64,000 nt of DNA from Macondimonas sp035325645 (GTDB taxonomy: Bacteria > Pseudomonadota > Gammaproteobacteria > UBA5335): the NCBI GenBank assembly GCA_035325645.1, contig DAOKZK010000004.1, forward strand, positions 11,429 to 75,428, given 5' to 3'. Of the stretch, positions 27,166 through 35,954 are shown in pieces. The notes beneath the pieces were generated by a model that was not told the DNA's origin, searched no databases, and was given only the letters and a program-made list of their open reading frames with translations. The first letter of the stretch is position 1. Every line of letters starts with the position of its first letter. A program made the translations under genes and the position numbers.

Positions 27166-28530
27166 ATGCCCTTCATTCCGCACACGCCTGAGGATGTGCA
27201 GGCCATGCTGGACGCCATCGGCGTCACGGACGTGGCCGAGCTGTTCGACGAGATTCCGCCGGCCCTGCGCTGGAGCCGTGTGGAAGGGGTGCCGCCGGGC
27301 GCTTCGGAAATGGCCATCGCCCGGCTCATGCGCGAGCGGGCGGCCAGGGATGGCGACGATCTGTGCTTTCTGGGTGCGGGCGCCTATGAGCACCACATTC
27401 CCGCGGCGGTGTGGGAGATCGCCACCCGCGGAGAGTTTTATAGCGCCTACACGCCCTATCAGGCCGAAGCCAGCCAGGGCACGCTGCAACTGATCTACGA
27501 ATACCAGTCCATGATGACCGCGCTGATGGGCATGGACGTATCCAACGCGTCGCTCTATGACGGCGCCTCAGCGTTGGCCGAAGCGGCACTCATGGCTCTG
27601 CGCTTGCATCGCGGCGGCGATGTACGGCGCATCTGGATGCCGGCTGCGGTTCATCCGCATTACCGCGAGACGGTGCGCACCATCGTCGAGGGGCAGGGGA
27701 TCGCGCTGATCGAGGTGCCCTATGATTCGGTCACGGGCCGGACGCCCGCCGCGGCCCTGGACGATTTACCGGATGCGGCGGCGCTGGTCATCCCGCAGCC
27801 CAATTTCTTCGGGCGGCTGGAGGAAGTGGATGCGCTGACCGATGCTGCCCGCGCGCGCGGGGCGCTGGTCATTGCTGTGGTCAACCCGCTGGCCATGGCG
27901 GTACTCAAGCCGCCGGGCGCCTGGGGCGCGGCGGGCGGGGCCGACATCGCCTGTGGCGACGGCCAGCCGCTGGGTATCCCGCTGGCGGGCGGCGGTCCTT
28001 ACTACGGGTTTCTGTGTTGCCGCAGCGAGCACGTGCGCCAGATGCCCGGGCGCATCGTGGGGCGCACGGTCGATCGTGACGGCCGCACCGGTTATACGCT
28101 GACGCTGCAGCCGCGCGAGCAGCACATCCGGCGCGCCAAGGCGACCTCCAACATCTGCACCAACCAGGGCTTGATGGTGACGACCTCGACCATCCACATG
28201 GCCTTGCTCGGCGCCGAAGGGCTGGCACGGGCGGCGCGGTCCAGCCATGCGCGGGCCGCGGCACTGGCCGGTCAGCTCGCGGCCCTGCCCGGCGTTTCGC
28301 TGCGGTTTGTCGGTCCGTTTTTCCACGAGTTCGTACTGACGCTGCCGCGTCCCGTCGCTCCCGTGCTGACGTCCCTGGCCGACGTCGGCATCCTGGGTGG
28401 CTACGATTTGTCCGCGGCCTATCCGGAGCTCGGCCATGCCTTGCTCGTGTGCGCCACCGAAACCCGCAGCGCAGCCGATCTGGCCCGCTACACCGCGGCG
28501 CTGGCCACGATCCTGGGAGATGACGCGTGA
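27166..28530 (+). CDS. gcvPA: Glycine dehydrogenase (decarboxylating) subunit 1
   Basis: The P protein decarboxylates glycine with PLP and loads the H protein. In this organism it is split in two; this is the N-terminal half, 454 residues. It has the conserved start FIPHTPEDVQAML, FLGAGAYEHHIPAAV, YTPYQAEASQGTLQ and SNICTNQGL. The start ATG 27166 is 13 bases after gcvH. The stop overlaps the gcvPB start. Many Gammaproteobacteria have a single fused GcvP, so the split form is of some taxonomic use. Confidence 0.95.
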   Translation: MPFIPHTPEDVQAMLDAIGVTDVAELFDEIPPALRWSRVEGVPPGASEMAIARLMRERAARDGDDLCFLGAGAYEHHIPAAVWEIATRGEFYSAYTPYQAEASQGTLQLIYEYQSMMTALMGMDVSNASLYDGASALAEAALMALRLHRGGDVRRIWMPAAVHPHYRETVRTIVEGQGIALIEVPYDSVTGRTPAAALDDLPDAAALVIPQPNFFGRLEEVDALTDAARARGALVIAVVNPLAMAVLKPPGAWGAAGGADIACGDGQPLGIPLAGGGPYYGFLCCRSEHVRQMPGRIVGRTVDRDGRTGYTLTLQPREQHIRRAKATSNICTNQGLMVTTSTIHMALLGAEGLARAARSSHARAAALAGQLAALPGVSLRFVGPFFHEFVLTLPRPVAPVLTSLADVGILGGYDLSAAYPELGHALLVCATETRSAADLARYTAALATILGDDA

Positions 28531-30035
28531 TGGAGAAAGCCACAGCGCAGGTCCGGGCGAGCGTGAGCCCGCCGCTGATCTTCGAGCAAGGTAGGCCGGG
28601 TCGCCGGGCGATGGCGCAGGCGCCGTCCGTGGTCGAGCCGTGGGAAGACCTGCCGGCGCATCTGCGTCGCAACGCGCCACCGGCGCTGCCGGAGGTCTCC
28701 GAGATGCAGGTGGTGCGGCACTACACGCGCCTGTCGCAGCGCAATTTTTCCATCGACACCCAGTTCTACCCGCTGGGTTCCTGCACCATGAAATACAACC
28801 CGCGGGCGTGCAACACGCTCGCCATGCTGCCCGGCTTCCTGAACCGCCATCCCTTGGCCCCGGCCGCGCGGGGCCAGGGCTTTCTGGCCTGCCTGTATGA
28901 GCTGCAGGAGATCCTGCAGGCGGTGACCGGCATGCAGGCGGTTTCGCTGACCCCCATGGCCGGCGCCCAGGGCGAGCTCGCCGGCATGGCCATGATCCGT
29001 GCCTATCACCGCGCCCGCGGCGATCTGGCGCGCACCGAGGTGCTGGTGCCCAATGCCGCCCACGGGACCAATCCCGCCACGGCCGTGATGTGCGGCTTTC
29101 AGGTGCGGGAGATTCCCACGGACGCCTCGGGTGATGTCGACTTTGCTGCGCTCGAGGCGGCGCTGGGGCCGCGCACGGCGGCCATCATGCTCACCAATCC
29201 CTCGACGCTCGGTGTTTTCGAGCGGCGCATCGGGGAGATCGCCGAACGCGTGCATGCCGCCGGCGGCCTGCTCTATTACGACGGCGCCAATCTGAACGCC
29301 ATTCTGGGTCAGGTGCGGCCCGGCGACATGGGTTTCGACGTGGTCCACGTCAATCTGCACAAGACCTTCGCCACGCCCCACGGCGGCGGCGGGCCCGGCG
29401 CCGGAGCTGTGGGCGTGGGCGAGCGGCTGCGGCCCTTCCTGCCCATCCCCTATGTGCTGAAAGAGGGCGAGCGCTACCGCTGGGCCGAGCGCGCCGATTG
29501 CCCGCAAAGCATCGGCCGGCTGTCGGCTTTCATGGGCAATGCCGGGGTGCTGCTGCGTGCCTATGTCTATGCGCGGCTCCTGGGCGCCGAGGGCATGGCA
29601 CGGGTCGGAACCTACGCGACCTTGAGCGCCAACTACCTGCTTGCCAGACTGCGCGAGATGGGCTTTGAACCTGCCTATCCCGAGCGCCGTGCCAGCCATG
29701 AGTTCACGCTCACGCTCAAGGGACTGACCGCCCGTACCGGCGTCACGGCCCTGGATGTGGCCAAGCGCCTGCTCGACTACGATTTTCATGCGCCGACGGT
29801 GTATTTCCCGCAACTGGTGCCCGAATGCCTGCTGATCGAGCCCACCGAAACCGAGAGCAAGCAGGATCTGGATCGCTTCGTCGCCGCGATGGCAGCGATC
29901 CTGGTCGAAGCGCAGGAGGCGCCCGAGCGGTTGCGCGAAGCGCCGCACCACCTGCCGGTGCGGCGGCTCGATGAGGTGCGCGCGGCGCGCGAACCCGATT
30001 TGCGCTGGCAGGCCCCGATCGATTCTCTGGCTTGA
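28530..30035 (+). CDS. gcvPB: Glycine dehydrogenase (decarboxylating) subunit 2
   Basis: This is the PLP-carrying half of the split P protein, 501 residues. It has LIFEQGRPGRRA near the start, QFYPLGSCTMKYNPR, PNAAHGTNPATA and the PLP-lysine in NLHKTFATPHGGGGPG. The ATG 28530 shares one base with the gcvPA TGA; a GTG three bases earlier is also possible. With gcvT, gcvH and gcvPA it completes the glycine cleavage system apart from the shared L protein (lpd), which is not in this window. Confidence 0.96.
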   Translation: MEKATAQVRASVSPPLIFEQGRPGRRAMAQAPSVVEPWEDLPAHLRRNAPPALPEVSEMQVVRHYTRLSQRNFSIDTQFYPLGSCTMKYNPRACNTLAMLPGFLNRHPLAPAARGQGFLACLYELQEILQAVTGMQAVSLTPMAGAQGELAGMAMIRAYHRARGDLARTEVLVPNAAHGTNPATAVMCGFQVREIPTDASGDVDFAALEAALGPRTAAIMLTNPSTLGVFERRIGEIAERVHAAGGLLYYDGANLNAILGQVRPGDMGFDVVHVNLHKTFATPHGGGGPGAGAVGVGERLRPFLPIPYVLKEGERYRWAERADCPQSIGRLSAFMGNAGVLLRAYVYARLLGAEGMARVGTYATLSANYLLARLREMGFEPAYPERRASHEFTLTLKGLTARTGVTALDVAKRLLDYDFHAPTVYFPQLVPECLLIEPTETESKQDLDRFVAAMAAILVEAQEAPERLREAPHHLPVRRLDEVRAAREPDLRWQAPIDSLA

Positions 30036-30056
30036 ATCCCACCCTCCAGGATATTC

Positions 30057-30992
30057 ATGAACGCATTGATCAGCGGTTCCCTCGCCTTCGACACCATCAT
30101 GGTGTTCCCGGAACGCTTCCGGGAACACATCCTGCCGGAGAAGGTGCACATGCTGAATGTGTCCTTCCTGGTGCCGGAACTGCGCCGGGAGTTCGGGGGC
30201 TGCGCCGGGAACATCGCCTACAACCTGCGTCTGCTGGGTGGGCAGGGTCGGCCTCTGGGAACGGTCGGTGAGGATTTCGGGCCCTACCGCACTTGGCTGG
30301 AGCGCTGCGGTATCGACCAGCGAGACATCCTGGAGATCGCGGGCAGCTATACCGCGCAGGCCTACATCACCACGGATCTCGACGACAATCAGATCACGGC
30401 TTTCCATCCCGGCGCCATGAATCATGCCCATGAAAATCCGGTGCGCCGGGCGAGCGACATCGGCATGGGCGTGGTCGCACCGAACGGCCGCGAGGGCATG
30501 CTGTCCCACGCACGGCAGTTTGCCGAAGCCGGCATCCCCTTCCTCTTCGACCCCGGCCAGGGGCTGCCGATGTTCAACGGCGGCGATCTGATGGCCTTCA
30601 TCGATCAGGCGACCTGGGTCGCGGTCAATGAATACGAGGCGGCGCTGCTCGAGGAACGCACGGGACATACACTGGAACGGCTTGCCGGGCGGGTGGAGGC
30701 GCTGATCGTCACCCGCGGCGCGCAAGGCTCATCGATTTACACGCGTGGCCAGGAGATCGCCATTCCGCCCGCCAAACCCGAGGCTGTGCGCGACCCGACC
30801 GGCTGCGGCGATGCCTATCGTGCCGGCCTCATCTTCGGCCTGCAGCGGGGGCTGGACTGGGCGCTCACGGGCCGGGTCGCTTCATTGATGGGTGCGATCA
30901 AGGTCGCCCATCCGGGCACCCAGAATCATCGCTTCGATTTGGCCGAATTCGAAACGCGTTTCCGCGATGCGTTCGGCATTGCGCTCGCTTGA
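30057..30992 (+). CDS. PfkB family sugar/nucleoside kinase (adenosine kinase-like)
   Basis: The 311-residue protein is a PfkB-superfamily kinase. It has an N-terminal ISGSLAFDTIM strand, the substrate-binding GGCAGNIAYNLRLLGG, an NEYEA motif and the C-terminal catalytic loop DPTGCGDAYRAG. In most relatives that loop reads GAGD; here it is GCGD, with the catalytic Asp kept. Such kinases in proteobacteria with AhcY are often annotated as adenosine kinase, which would recycle adenosine from S-adenosylhomocysteine. That substrate is inference; ribokinase-like activity is possible. It follows gcvPB after 21 bases. Confidence 0.75.
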   Translation: MNALISGSLAFDTIMVFPERFREHILPEKVHMLNVSFLVPELRREFGGCAGNIAYNLRLLGGQGRPLGTVGEDFGPYRTWLERCGIDQRDILEIAGSYTAQAYITTDLDDNQITAFHPGAMNHAHENPVRRASDIGMGVVAPNGREGMLSHARQFAEAGIPFLFDPGQGLPMFNGGDLMAFIDQATWVAVNEYEAALLEERTGHTLERLAGRVEALIVTRGAQGSSIYTRGQEIAIPPAKPEAVRDPTGCGDAYRAGLIFGLQRGLDWALTGRVASLMGAIKVAHPGTQNHRFDLAEFETRFRDAFGIALA

Positions 30993-31011
30993 CGTGGCGG
31001 CAAGGAGAGGC

Positions 31012-31956
31012 ATGATCCCTATGCTGGGCTGCTTTGCGCTGTTTGCGGCCGGCTATGGCCTCGTTTACCTGCTTTCCACCGAATATCGCCCGGCGCGCTA
31101 CGGCGCGCTGCTGTGCACCGACCCCGCGGCGCTGCCAGGGGGACGCTGGAACAGCGCCTATGACGGCGTCTGGCTCGGCGCGCAGGCGTGTCTCTATGAT
31201 CCGGCTCAGCATGGGCTCGACGATGTCCCGCCGGTCACGGATCCGCGAACCTACGTTCCCGGCACGCCTGTCCTGGTCTATGTCAACGGCGCCAACCACC
31301 GCGTGGACTGGACCTTGCCCGAGCTGCACCTGCTGGCGCAGCAGACCGGTGGTCCGGTGATGGCCGTTTACAATGCAACCGAAGGTGGGCGGGTGTTCGA
31401 TGCCATTCATGATGCCCGTCAAGGCGCGGCGAGCCCGCCCGTCAGGACGCTGGCGGACGCCATCACGGCGCGCGTGAGCGCTGGTCAGGAGATCCATCTC
31501 AAGGCCAACAGCCAAGGCGCCATCCATTTGAGCCATGCGCTGACCGAGGTTCGTGAACGACTGGCGGGCCAGATGGCGGGGGATGAACTGGCACGGGCGC
31601 TCCATCGCATCCGCGTGGAGACCGCCGGGGGTGCGGCCAGCCGCTGGATCGACGGGCCGCGGTATGTGCATTACGTGAACCGCCGCGATCCCGTACCGGC
31701 TCGGGCGGGGGTTCTATCCCAGGATGCAAGGCCCGGCGCCGGCGCCGTACTCGCAGCGTTCAGCGATTACGATGCGGATCCGCTGGAGCCGAAATACCGC
31801 TTCGTCGGACCCTTGTCGCGGCGGTTCGTCGGCGTGCACGGTTTCGGCGTCTATCATCGGCATCGTCAGCCCTTCGATGCACTCTATGCGCACAGCCGGA
31901 GCGGGGAAATCCGCACCGTCTCGCTGGATGGATGGCCAGCCACCTCCGGGATCTGA
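31012..31956 (+). CDS. Unknown membrane-anchored protein with a hydrolase-like NSQG motif
   Basis: I do not recognise this 314-residue protein as a named family. It has one N-terminal hydrophobic segment (about residues 4-21) and a large extracytoplasmic part. Within that, a strand PVLVYVNGANH, then PVMAVYNATEGG and a strand-turn ending LKANSQGAIHLSH (Ser167) resemble the order of elements in an alpha/beta-hydrolase, with AxSxG in place of GxSxG. A conserved acid or histidine is not obvious, though YHRHRQPFDALY near the end offers His. AAGGAG stands before ATG 31012. It may be cotranscribed with the kinase 19 bases upstream. Confidence 0.55.
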   Translation: MIPMLGCFALFAAGYGLVYLLSTEYRPARYGALLCTDPAALPGGRWNSAYDGVWLGAQACLYDPAQHGLDDVPPVTDPRTYVPGTPVLVYVNGANHRVDWTLPELHLLAQQTGGPVMAVYNATEGGRVFDAIHDARQGAASPPVRTLADAITARVSAGQEIHLKANSQGAIHLSHALTEVRERLAGQMAGDELARALHRIRVETAGGAASRWIDGPRYVHYVNRRDPVPARAGVLSQDARPGAGAVLAAFSDYDADPLEPKYRFVGPLSRRFVGVHGFGVYHRHRQPFDALYAHSRSGEIRTVSLDGWPATSGI

Positions 31957-31969
31957 GACGCCCCCGGGG

Positions 31970-34054
31970 TCACCGTGTCTCGCCATCCGGTGAGAACTTG
32001 GGCGCGTTCAGGCGCATCAAGAGCGGCTCGATCTCGCGATACGGCGCTTCGCAGTGCGTACCGATGCACAGATAAGCACAGATCTGTCCCAGCGCAGGCT
32101 TGCTGGCCAGTGCGTCGGGCCAGCCTTGGCCGTCGGATACCGGAAAGATCATCACCTCGGGCGGACAGGCCGTCTGAAGCAGGCCATGCCAGTCCGAGAC
32201 CGCTTCGGGTGCTCCACGCAGCACAACCAGCGCCGGCGGGTGCAAAAACTCCTGCAGGGCCAGCGCCAAGCTGGCATGCGATTGCGGCATCCGGCGCAGG
32301 CCTTCGGCACCTGCGCGCAGCGTCGCTTCGGCTGCCGCGAGATAGCGTGGCTCACCAAGCGCCCAGCCCAAGCGGTTGAGCAGACGCGCGGCCACGGCGT
32401 TGCCGGCCGGCGTCGCTTCATCGGCGAAGGGCTTGAGGCGGTGCATGAGCGGCTCGTGGTCGTGAGCGGTGAAGAAAAACCCTCCGTCCGCGCCTTCCGC
32501 GAAATGCGCGAGCAGCCCCTGTGCCAGCTCGATCGCCCAGTGCAGCGCGTCCGGTCGGGCGCAGGTTTCGCTCACCGTGAACGCCGCCTCGAGGGCGAAC
32601 GCATAGTCATCGAGATAGGCCGGCAGATGGACGCGGTCACCGGCTCGCACGGCCCATAATCGCCCGTCACGCCAGGCGCCGGCTCGTAAGGCCATCAGGT
32701 TGTCGGCGGCGACTTTTCGCATCTCGGGTGAGAAAAGGCAGCGGGCGGCACGGGCCAGCCCTGTGATCATGAGGGCGTTCCATGCGGTGAGGATCTTCTC
32801 GTCGCGGTGCACCGGCGGTCGCGCGCGGCGCAGGGCCAGCAGGCGCTGCCGGGCTGCCTCCAGTCGAGCTTCGAGGTCCACCGGTGCGATGCCGAGCTGG
32901 CGCGCCTGTTCCGCTGGCGGCATGGATCGCTGCAGGTGCCACGCTTTGTCCTCGAAATTGGGCGCATCGCTCAGACCCCAGACTGTCGCGCACCAGGGCC
33001 ACCAGTCTGCCGGCAAGGCTGCCTGCACTTCCTCGCGGTTCCAGAGGTAATGGGCGCCTTCCTCGCCGGCGCTGTCGGCATCCAGGCTGGCATAAAAGCC
33101 GCCCCTCGGGTCCTGCATGTCGTGCAGGGCCCAGCGCGCCGTACCGAGCGCCCTTTCACGATAGCGGTCGTCCCCGAAGACGGCCGCGGCTTCGCTGTAA
33201 AGTGTCAGCAACTGGGCGTTGTCGTAGAGCATCTTCTCGAAATGGGGAATCTGCCAGGCCGGATCGATCGTATAGCGAAAAAACCCCTCGCCGATGTGAT
33301 CCCACAAGCCGCGCAGTGCCATGGCATCGAGGCTTTTGCGCAGGAAGGCGTAGGGGGTATCCGGGCGCGCGGGGTCGGCTTGAGCCGGCAGGCGGCGCAT
33401 CAGCATGGACAACGCGGGAGCGTGCGGAAACTTGGCGCCGTGGCCGAAACCGCCGTTTTCGGCATCCTGCCACGCAGTCATGGCCGTGTCCCACGCCGTC
33501 AGCAGGTCTTCATTCAGCGCCGTCGCAGCGGGGGATGGACTCATTGAGTCGAGAATGGACTTCAATTCCAGGTTCTGCGCCAGGATGTCCGCGCGGCGCT
33601 CGTGATAGAAGCGCGACAGGAGCGACAGCAATTCGCGAAAAGCGGGCAGGCCGTGCCGCGGTTCGGGTGGGAAGTAGGTCCCCGCGAAAAACGGCGCGTG
33701 ATCGTCGGGGGTGAGAAACACCGTCAGCGGCCACCCGCCGCCACGCTGCGTCAGGATCTGGTGGGACAGTTGATAGAGCCGGTCCAGATCGGGGCGCTCC
33801 TCGCGATCCACCTTGATGTTGATGAACAGGTCATTCATCAATGAGGCCGTTTCCGGGTCCTCGAAGGACTCGCGCTCCATCACATGACACCAGTGGCAGG
33901 CCGAGTAGCCGATGGAAAGCAGGATGGGACGATCTTCGCGGGCCGCGCGTTCAAGCGCCTCTGGCCCCCACGGATACCAGTCGACGGGGTTGTGCGCGTG
34001 CTGTCGCAGATAAGGGCTGCTTTCGTGGATCAGGCGGTTGGCACGGGAGATCAT
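31970..34054 (-). CDS. Thioredoxin-domain/DUF255 protein (YyaL, spermatogenesis-associated 20 type)
   Basis: The 694-residue protein starts NRLIHESSPYLRQHAHNPVDW and has a thioredoxin-like DUF255 domain with a CxxC pair (Cys53 and Cys56 in SACHWCHVME). It continues with GGWPLTVFLTPD and a large alpha-toroid domain like N-acylglucosamine 2-epimerase or cellobiose epimerase, including HFEKMLYDNAQL and GGFYASLDADS. These proteins are widespread and of unknown function; no signal peptide is present. It is the last gene of a leftward run, 54 bases after the VTT protein. Confidence 0.9.
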   Translation of the reverse strand: MISRANRLIHESSPYLRQHAHNPVDWYPWGPEALERAAREDRPILLSIGYSACHWCHVMERESFEDPETASLMNDLFINIKVDREERPDLDRLYQLSHQILTQRGGGWPLTVFLTPDDHAPFFAGTYFPPEPRHGLPAFRELLSLLSRFYHERRADILAQNLELKSILDSMSPSPAATALNEDLLTAWDTAMTAWQDAENGGFGHGAKFPHAPALSMLMRRLPAQADPARPDTPYAFLRKSLDAMALRGLWDHIGEGFFRYTIDPAWQIPHFEKMLYDNAQLLTLYSEAAAVFGDDRYRERALGTARWALHDMQDPRGGFYASLDADSAGEEGAHYLWNREEVQAALPADWWPWCATVWGLSDAPNFEDKAWHLQRSMPPAEQARQLGIAPVDLEARLEAARQRLLALRRARPPVHRDEKILTAWNALMITGLARAARCLFSPEMRKVAADNLMALRAGAWRDGRLWAVRAGDRVHLPAYLDDYAFALEAAFTVSETCARPDALHWAIELAQGLLAHFAEGADGGFFFTAHDHEPLMHRLKPFADEATPAGNAVAARLLNRLGWALGEPRYLAAAEATLRAGAEGLRRMPQSHASLALALQEFLHPPALVVLRGAPEAVSDWHGLLQTACPPEVMIFPVSDGQGWPDALASKPALGQICAYLCIGTHCEAPYREIEPLLMRLNAPKFSPDGETR

Positions 34055-34108
34055 GACCTGGCGTCCGCATGGCTAAAGAGCCAGCGTCCCGCACCCGAAG
34101 GGTTCGGG

Positions 34109-34825
34109 TCAAGCCGCCGCGCGCGCCGCGCGCCGCTGGATCAACACCGTGAGCAGGGTCAGACCTGTGCCGGCGACCAAAGGCGCCCAGACCTCCGGCG
34201 CACGCCACGAGAATGGCGTGTGTCCGCTCAGCATGTCGACTGCCGCCACACCGATCCAGGCCCACATCAGCACATGCGGAATCGCGCCGATGAAAGTTCC
34301 GGCCAGATAGTCGCGTAGCCGGATGTTCATGACGGCCAGTGCCCAGTTGGTGGGGGGCAGGGCGAAGAAAGTGAGTCTTGCGAGGGCGACGGTGCGCAAT
34401 CCCCGCTGTTGGAAATGCCGCTCCAGGATGGGCAGGAATCGTTTCAGATGGGGTTCGACCAGGGAGCGTCCCAGGCTTCGGCTCAAGGCGTAGATAATGA
34501 CCGAAGCACTCAACAGGCACGCCATACCCATCAGAGCGGCCCCCAGTCGACCGTACAGCAAGGCGGCGCAGGCGATGACGGCGATGGTGGGAATGTTCGC
34601 AACGATGACAGCTGTGCCCGCCACGTAGAACACCAGGGGCCCGAAGGGCGCAACCGCGGCGTGATAAGTGCGAATCGACGTCAGGGTGCCCTGCACATCG
34701 CCGGCTTTGAAGCCGGGGCTGAGTTGCGCAGTGAAGCCGATGACACCGATGGTGCAGGCGAGAAGCAGGACACGTCGCCATCGGCGCCGGCGCTCGGGGC
34801 TGCTTTTTCCATCCGAATCTGCCAT
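34109..34825 (-). CDS. VTT domain (TVP38/TMEM64, DedA-like) membrane protein
   Basis: The 238-residue protein has five to six hydrophobic segments and the VTT (SNARE-associated) region: helices around residues 60-110, the amphipathic LGRSLVEPHLKRFLPILERHFQ segment, and LARLTFFALPPTNWALAVM followed by YLAGTFIGAIPHV. DedA-superfamily proteins help move lipids across membranes or keep membrane homeostasis. Its start is nine bases after the sulfotransferase stop, so the two are probably coupled; a lipid-related role for both is a reasonable guess. Confidence 0.85.
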   Translation of the reverse strand: MADSDGKSSPERRRRWRRVLLLACTIGVIGFTAQLSPGFKAGDVQGTLTSIRTYHAAVAPFGPLVFYVAGTAVIVANIPTIAVIACAALLYGRLGAALMGMACLLSASVIIYALSRSLGRSLVEPHLKRFLPILERHFQQRGLRTVALARLTFFALPPTNWALAVMNIRLRDYLAGTFIGAIPHVLMWAWIGVAAVDMLSGHTPFSWRAPEVWAPLVAGTGLTLLTVLIQRRAARAAA

Positions 34826-34834
34826 CGTCGATTG

Positions 34835-35857
34835 CTAAGGCCGCGGCTGACGAGACAGCTGAGGAATCCGGCGCTTGAGCCGGTTCATGAAGCGAGGCTC
34901 ATAGTCCTGCAAGGGGCCCTTCAGGTGGCCCTTGCGCGGCTGGGGTTTGACGGCGTCCGGATCGCTCACGAAAGGCAGATCCAGAAAAGCGGCCAGTTCA
35001 CGCAGATGCGTTCCGGGGCGCTCGTTGAAGGACTGGTAATCCAGTGCATAGACGCTCTGGGGCGGAAGTTCTTCCAGGTCGCGGTAGTAGGCTGCCAGTT
35101 GGCGTTCCACCGCCTTGGCCGCGAATGGCCGGATGACGGCCTCGAAGGGCCGGTTGCCCGTCACGGTCTTGATGCCGCGCAGGAGTTTCCAGCCGGCATA
35201 GACGGCGCTCAGGCTGCGCTTGCCGAACAGGGTCTTGAAGTTGTCGACCAGCAGCGTTTGGAAGGGCTGGCTGCCGGAAAGCAGCGAAATCGCGGCGTTG
35301 ATCTGGCTGTTGAGGATGTAGAGCGGATCGCGCGTGATGTAGATGAACCGCGCGTTCGGGAACCATTCGAGGATGTTGCGGGCGTTACCGGTATCCCAGG
35401 GATTTTTCAACAATACGGCCTGCGCACCGGGGGTGACGACCTGCAGTTTTCGGCATACCTCGTGCAAAAAAGCCTGGTTGCGTGAGGTGACTTTCATGCT
35501 GAAGCTGTGGTTGCGCAGCATCCAGCCATATTCCTCGACCATGCGATCGTCCACATACACGGCATCGAGCTTGCGATCCGTAATGCCGAGGCGGCGGAAA
35601 AGCATATTTAGTCGCTGCCGATCCCGACTCTCGCCGCCTTGTGCATGGTTCTTGAGCAGCCGGTCATAATAGAAAAGATGGTACAGACTGAGGTTGGCCA
35701 AGGGAAAGCAGCGCGCCAACGAGTCGTATAGAAAAGTCGTTCCGGAACGGTGCAGGCCCATGATGAAGACCGGCCTGGCAACGGTTTCTTCGATCAAGGG
35801 AAGAAATGGGGCGTCTTCTCTGGGCAGGGGGAATCCCGGATCGATCGGCAACTTCAT
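34835..35857 (-). CDS. Sulfotransferase family protein
   Basis: The 340-residue protein has the two PAPS-binding motifs of sulfotransferases: the 5'-phosphosulfate loop GLHRSGTTFLYDSL (about residues 34-47) and the 3'-phosphate motif ITRDPLYILNSQ (about 175-186). The acceptor cannot be read from sequence. It lies between a UGT-like glycosyltransferase and a membrane-lipid type protein, which points to sulfation of a glycolipid or glycosylated isoprenoid. AT-rich DNA with a TAGAAT -10-like element precedes it. The GC content is visibly lower than in surrounding housekeeping genes. Confidence 0.85.
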   Translation of the reverse strand: MKLPIDPGFPLPREDAPFLPLIEETVARPVFIMGLHRSGTTFLYDSLARCFPLANLSLYHLFYYDRLLKNHAQGGESRDRQRLNMLFRRLGITDRKLDAVYVDDRMVEEYGWMLRNHSFSMKVTSRNQAFLHEVCRKLQVVTPGAQAVLLKNPWDTGNARNILEWFPNARFIYITRDPLYILNSQINAAISLLSGSQPFQTLLVDNFKTLFGKRSLSAVYAGWKLLRGIKTVTGNRPFEAVIRPFAAKAVERQLAAYYRDLEELPPQSVYALDYQSFNERPGTHLRELAAFLDLPFVSDPDAVKPQPRKGHLKGPLQDYEPRFMNRLKRRIPQLSRQPRP

Positions 35858-35918
35858 GGAAGTCTCACGTTGCGAAATTTATTATTCTAAGACCAATTGC
35901 GATCGAGCAGTTAGCGAC

Positions 35919-35935
35919 GGGACGGTGTCCGTCCC
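35919..35935. repeat. 7-bp stem hairpin between the glycosyltransferase and the sulfotransferase
   Basis: GGGACGG and CCGTCCC flank a three-base TGT loop. It lies after the glycosyltransferase stop on the minus strand but lacks a U run, so it is at best a weak terminator or mRNA-end stabiliser. Confidence 0.5.
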
Positions 35936-35954
35936 GCCTGTCGATTCGCGCGCC

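Noticed and set aside
28488..30725. 745-codon minus-strand frame opposite gcvPB and the PfkB kinase
   Set aside because: A shadow frame; the plus-strand genes are unambiguous.
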